Of a stretch of 33,958 nucleotides of DNA, positions 31,567 to 33,958 are shown one piece after another. The DNA comes from an uncultured Opitutia bacterium (GTDB lineage Bacteria > Verrucomicrobiota > Verrucomicrobiia > Opitutales > Opitutaceae). A program made the translations under genes and the position numbers. Under the pieces are notes generated by a model. The model ran no database searches and was not told where the DNA came from. It saw only the letters and a program-made list of their open reading frames with translations. The stretch is from contig CAJAYO010000820.1 in NCBI GenBank assembly GCA_903948415.1, forward strand, positions 1-33,958. Direction: 5' to 3'. The stretch's first letter is position 1. Every line of letters starts with the position of its first letter.

Positions 31567-32430
31567 TTACAACCGCTCGACGGCGTCGCCGACGCGGAGG
31601 GTGCCGGACTTGGTTTCGTGGGTGAGATTCAGGGCGAAGTGGATGCGCGTCGGATCCGTGGGGTCGCGGCGGTAGGTGGCGAGGGTGCGGAGGGGTTCGT
31701 GGCCGCGCTCGCCGGAAAACTGGTCCGTGGTGGTCACGCTGCAGCGGGCGCAGGGGCCGCCGCTGCGAAACGTGATGGCGCCGATGCGGACGCGCGACCA
31801 GGTGTCTTCCGCGAAGGCGGGGCAGCCGCTGACGACGAGCGAAGGCCGGAAACGGTCCATCGGGACGGGCTCTTCGCCGATCGAGACGAGGCGGTCGTTG
31901 AGGTGGGCGAGCGAGGCTTCGCTCACGACGAGAAACGGGTAGCCGTCGGCGAAGTTGAAGAGGTCGGAGGAAACGACGCGGTCGTCGACGACGGGGGCGT
32001 GGGTTCCGGCGGCGGCAAAGGCGGGGCGGTCGAGGACGGGACGGCGGAATTTTTCGCCGATGCGGACGAGGTGGCACGGGACACCGAGAAAAGCGGAGAG
32101 CCAGGCGGAGACCGCGCGGCCGCAGTCTTCGGCGACGAGGCCGTGACTCCGCCAAATGGAGACGGTGCGAAGGGGAGCGGGCGCGGTGGCGCGCAAGGGC
32201 ACGGAAATCTCGCCGGCGCCGTCGGCGCGGAGCAGGAGGGCGGTGGCGGTCAGTTCGGTCGAGATGAGCGCCATGCGCGGGAGCGGGCGCTGGGTGAGGT
32301 GCGCGCCATTTTCGTCGACCACCAAAAAGCGGCGGTCGCCGACGAGACCGAGGGCGTCGATGGCGGCGGTGGCGACGGCGCAGCCGCGGAAGGATTTGAC
32401 GGGGTAGAGAAAGAGGCCGGTGAGGTGCAT
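31567..32430 (-). CDS. MOSC-domain protein (YcbX/mARC-like)
   Basis: The protein has 287 residues. The N-terminal MOSC_N beta-barrel begins LTGLFLYPVKSFRGCAV and includes GDRRFLVVDENGAHLTQR. The C-terminal MOSC domain carries the molybdenum-binding cysteine in GPCARCSVTTTD (Cys227 and Cys230; the latter corresponds to the conserved Cys before the S/V-T-T). NLFNFADGYPFL-like and RFRPSLVVSG segments are family-typical. MOSC enzymes of this type reduce N-hydroxylated compounds using a molybdenum cofactor; YcbX lacks the ferredoxin part in some bacteria, and none is fused here. The ATG at 32430 directly precedes the conserved N-terminus. Confidence 0.9.
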   Translation of the reverse strand: MHLTGLFLYPVKSFRGCAVATAAIDALGLVGDRRFLVVDENGAHLTQRPLPRMALISTELTATALLLRADGAGEISVPLRATAPAPLRTVSIWRSHGLVAEDCGRAVSAWLSAFLGVPCHLVRIGEKFRRPVLDRPAFAAAGTHAPVVDDRVVSSDLFNFADGYPFLVVSEASLAHLNDRLVSIGEEPVPMDRFRPSLVVSGCPAFAEDTWSRVRIGAITFRSGGPCARCSVTTTDQFSGERGHEPLRTLATYRRDPTDPTRIHFALNLTHETKSGTLRVGDAVERL

Positions 32431-32503
32431 CGCGGCCGGTGTGATGGCGGGCCGCGGCCCCTTTCGCAATGCCACAGCGGTGACGCCAGCGTTCCGCCAC
32501 GGA

Positions 32504-32523
32504 GCCCTCCGAAAAGGGAGGGC
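32504..32523 (-). terminator. Hairpin directly after the DUF1573 gene
   Basis: GCCCTCC and GGAGGGC, with a 6-base A-rich loop on the plus strand, start right at the stop codon of the minus-strand gene. There is no T-tract; it could end transcription weakly. The adjacent GGAACGCTGGCG (minus strand) recurs at 33381-33392 on the plus strand, hinting at a dispersed element. Confidence 0.45.
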
Positions 32524-33204
32524 CTATTTGATGCCGACCGTGACGACCGAGATGAGCGGACGTTCTCCGAGCTGAGTGGCGATACGAATCGTGGCCTGGG
32601 CCGGGGTGGAGCTGTCGGTGACCAAGACCCGAAGGCGGTAGGTGCCGACTTGGGCGGTGGGTTCGAGGAAGGTGATGAAGCGTGGGTCGACGCAGGTGGC
32701 TTCCGTTACGGTGGCGTGGGCGGGGTCGTCCACCTTGATGGTGAAGGATTTTTCCTCAGGCACCGCGTCCTTGCTCCAAAACAAGGCGGTGGGACGAATG
32801 GCCACGGGCTCCGGGATGTCGACGACCAGCAACAGGGTGACGGGCTGATCGGCGGGGGCGTCGGTGGTGACGGTGACGGACTTTTGCTGCCGGCCCAGGC
32901 GTCCGCCGACGGTGAATTCGACGCGCACCGTGCCCGTCTCACCGGGGGCGAAGGACTCCTTGCTGACCGCAGCGGAGAGGCAATCGCAGCTCGGACGCAG
33001 GGAGGTGAAGTGCAACGGCTGACTGCCGGAGTTCCGAAACGCGAATTCTGCAACCGTTTTCTCCTGGCCGGGAGCGACGCGGAGTTCCGCCGCCATGCCC
33101 GACCACGACACGGCGGCTTCGCAGACGACTCCGACCAAGGCGGTCAGGGTTGCGGCCCACAGGGGGAGCGGGCTGGGGGTTATTTTTTCATGGGGTGCTT
33201 TCAT
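32524..33204 (-). CDS. DUF1573 domain exported protein
   Basis: The protein has 226 residues. The N-terminal hydrophobic segment (LPLWAATLTALVGVVCEAAV) is a signal peptide or anchor, so it faces the periplasm. The DUF1573 core follows: KTVAEFAFRNSGSQPLHF, then the marker SLRPSCDCLSA (Cys73, Cys75) and GTVRVEFTVGG. A second beta-sandwich continues to the C-terminus. DUF1573 proteins are Ig-like extracytoplasmic proteins, common in Planctomycetota, Verrucomicrobiota and Bacteroidota; their function is unknown. A GTG two codons upstream is an alternative start. Confidence 0.87.
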   Translation of the reverse strand: MKAPHEKITPSPLPLWAATLTALVGVVCEAAVSWSGMAAELRVAPGQEKTVAEFAFRNSGSQPLHFTSLRPSCDCLSAAVSKESFAPGETGTVRVEFTVGGRLGRQQKSVTVTTDAPADQPVTLLLVVDIPEPVAIRPTALFWSKDAVPEEKSFTIKVDDPAHATVTEATCVDPRFITFLEPTAQVGTYRLRVLVTDSSTPAQATIRIATQLGERPLISVVTVGIK

Positions 33205-33286
33205 TGCCACGGCCGAACCACGGAACGAACTGCGTTGAAGACGTTCGCTTAGACTCGATCACTGCGACGACCCCAGACGCAAAGCT

Positions 33287-33354
33287 GACCCTGTCCGGCT
33301 GACCCTGTCCGGCTGCCCCGACTTGCCGCACATGTTACCTGACCCTGTCCGGCT
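33287..33354. repeat. Three direct copies of a 14-base sequence
   Basis: GACCCTGTCCGGCT occurs at 33287-33300, 33301-33314 (immediate tandem) and 33341-33354. Each copy is preceded by CT and followed by G. The unequal spacing and only three copies argue against a CRISPR array. It lies upstream of the DUF1573 gene, in the 263-base gap before the small membrane protein gene, with no other recognisable content except the palindrome TTGGTTGAACCAA at 33407-33419. Confidence 0.75.
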
Positions 33355-33467
33355 GCCCGTTTGTCTATGGCTTTGCCTCGGGGAACGCTGGCGCCACGTT
33401 GAGGTATTGGTTGAACCAAGGCAGTTCTAGCCGCGTCGCGCTCGCCCGGTGGCGGCAACCGGCTTGT

Positions 33468-33656
33468 CTAATTGTTTCCCGTCGCGCTCGGCGACGCGCC
33501 GGTCGGCGATGCCGCCTGCTGGGCGATCACGTAGGCCGCCGCGGCCCCCACGACCAAAAACATCACGATACCCGCGATCATCCACAAATTCACCCGAGTC
33601 GTTGGGCGGTGCACGTTCACTTCGGGAAGGCCGCTACTCTCTTTATCGATCGACAT
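33468..33656 (-). CDS. Small single-pass membrane protein, unknown
   Basis: The protein has 62 residues. A polar N-terminus (MSIDKESSGLPEVNVHRP) is followed by one strong membrane helix at about residues 23-45 (WMIAGIVMFLVVGAAAAYVI) and a short Ser/Thr/Ala tail. No family is recognised. A clean hydrophobic segment and proper start and stop make a gene likely, but such a short frame could still be chance. Confidence 0.5.
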   Translation of the reverse strand: MSIDKESSGLPEVNVHRPTTRVNLWMIAGIVMFLVVGAAAAYVIAQQAASPTGASPSATGNN

Positions 33657-33958
33657 CAAATCCCTGACAGCCCGCTCCAGCGTTAGTGCCCGAAGAGGTC
33701 AAATCAGGGCCGTGGGCCCGGAGTCGAGAGCCCGCCGCGCTTCAGATACCGCCGACGATTGTATCGCGCTTCTACCCAGATTTCTTGCTGAGAAATTCGG
33801 ATCGATCGAGAGGGTGTAACCTGACTGGACGGCAGAGAAGGCCAACGCCCCATCCCAGTTCCGGCAGAGGCGGTGTAGGGTGCTCGGCGAACGCCAGCCT
33901 GAACCTCGCGTTGCCCCCAACCGCATCGATTCACTGACGCTGGCTCATAATGTCCACG
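33657..33958. other. No supported gene in the last 300 bases
   Basis: Short frames exist on both strands but are compositionally featureless. The base composition is somewhat lower in G+C than elsewhere, with one small hairpin (ATTTCT-TGCTG-AGAAAT at 33780-33796). The stretch may be the edge of a mobile or repeated element continuing beyond the window. Confidence 0.5.

Noticed and set aside
33287-33354. CRISPR array
   Set aside because: Three 14-base copies at spacings of 14 and 40 bases, with no uniform spacers and no cas genes.
33657-33860. Integron attC-like sites (GCGTTAGTGC, CCAACGCC words)
   Set aside because: The core words do not match the GTTRRRY/RYYYAAC consensus, and no paired inner boxes or integrase are visible.
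33686-33937. 83-codon frame at the right end
   Set aside because: No motif, no ribosome-binding site and overlapping frames of similar length on the other strand; not distinguishable from chance.

Overview
This is a G+C-rich window (about two thirds G+C by eye) from a bacterial chromosome with mostly short intergenic gaps. Gene content and style suggest a member of the Verrucomicrobiota, most likely Opitutaceae-like. The pointers are a MoxR/DUF58/Bat operon with fused Bat proteins, a CheB/CheR-PAS fusion, DUF5069 and DUF1573 proteins, frequent GTG starts, weak or absent Shine-Dalgarno sequences, and dispersed CACGGA- and CTCAAC-type simple repeats. The assignment is an inference; no rRNA or other marker gene is present. 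I see no rRNA, tRNA, complete transposase or CRISPR array.

Layout. (1) 1-5439: a signalling block. It holds the 3' part of a CheB/CheR-PAS fusion protein, a PAS histidine kinase of the NarX/DegS type and its LuxR-type response regulator (start/stop overlap). A small DUF2934-like protein and a PocR-AraC regulator follow. (2) 5473-11806: housekeeping and accessory genes: glutaminyl cyclase, an unknown protein, a HEPN/MNT (HepT/MntA-type) toxin-antitoxin pair, a Nudix hydrolase, a metallophosphoesterase with a small unknown partner, a LolA-like exported protein, a YhcH-family protein and RlmJ. (3) 11822-14556: a membrane hybrid histidine kinase, a relic of a second receiver domain, and two tandem small proteins sharing an unrecognised D-V-x-W-x-R-P motif. 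(4) 14843-18757: an MFS transporter with a strong terminator, a small heat-shock protein, a MazG-like pyrophosphohydrolase, a DUF5069 protein and a small membrane protein. An elaborate nested inverted repeat lies between the heat-shock gene and the MazG gene. (5) 18836-22637: Mog, GluQ-RS, a LOG-family protein, a Nudix protein, a REPIN-like repeat doublet, and a Phd/VapC-type toxin-antitoxin locus whose toxin is frameshifted. (6) 22764-30300: a complete minus-strand operon moxR - DUF58 - batA - batB(C) - batD(E), in which five proteins carry the functions of the usual six or seven. (7) 30444-33958: a GGQ-domain rescue factor, a small-protein/nucleotidyltransferase pair, a MOSC protein, a DUF1573 protein, a short direct-repeat cluster and a small membrane protein. 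The last 300 bases have no supported gene.

How the genes work together. Clear functional groups are the two-component pathway at the left end, the Bat/MoxR operon (AAA chaperone plus membrane-anchored von Willebrand factor A proteins acting on the cell envelope), and three small toxin-antitoxin or nucleotidyltransferase modules (6975-7720, 21962-22637, 30896-31538). The modules sit between housekeeping genes like recent insertions.

The items most worth a second look are the tandem DVxWxRP micro-proteins, the 64-residue protein/nucleotidyltransferase pair, the nested inverted repeat at 17178-17289, the REPIN-like doublet with a matching singlet, the receiver-domain relic, and the frameshifted PIN toxin behind an intact antitoxin and operator. 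All calls rest on reading the sequence and on remembered family motifs. No database search was run.
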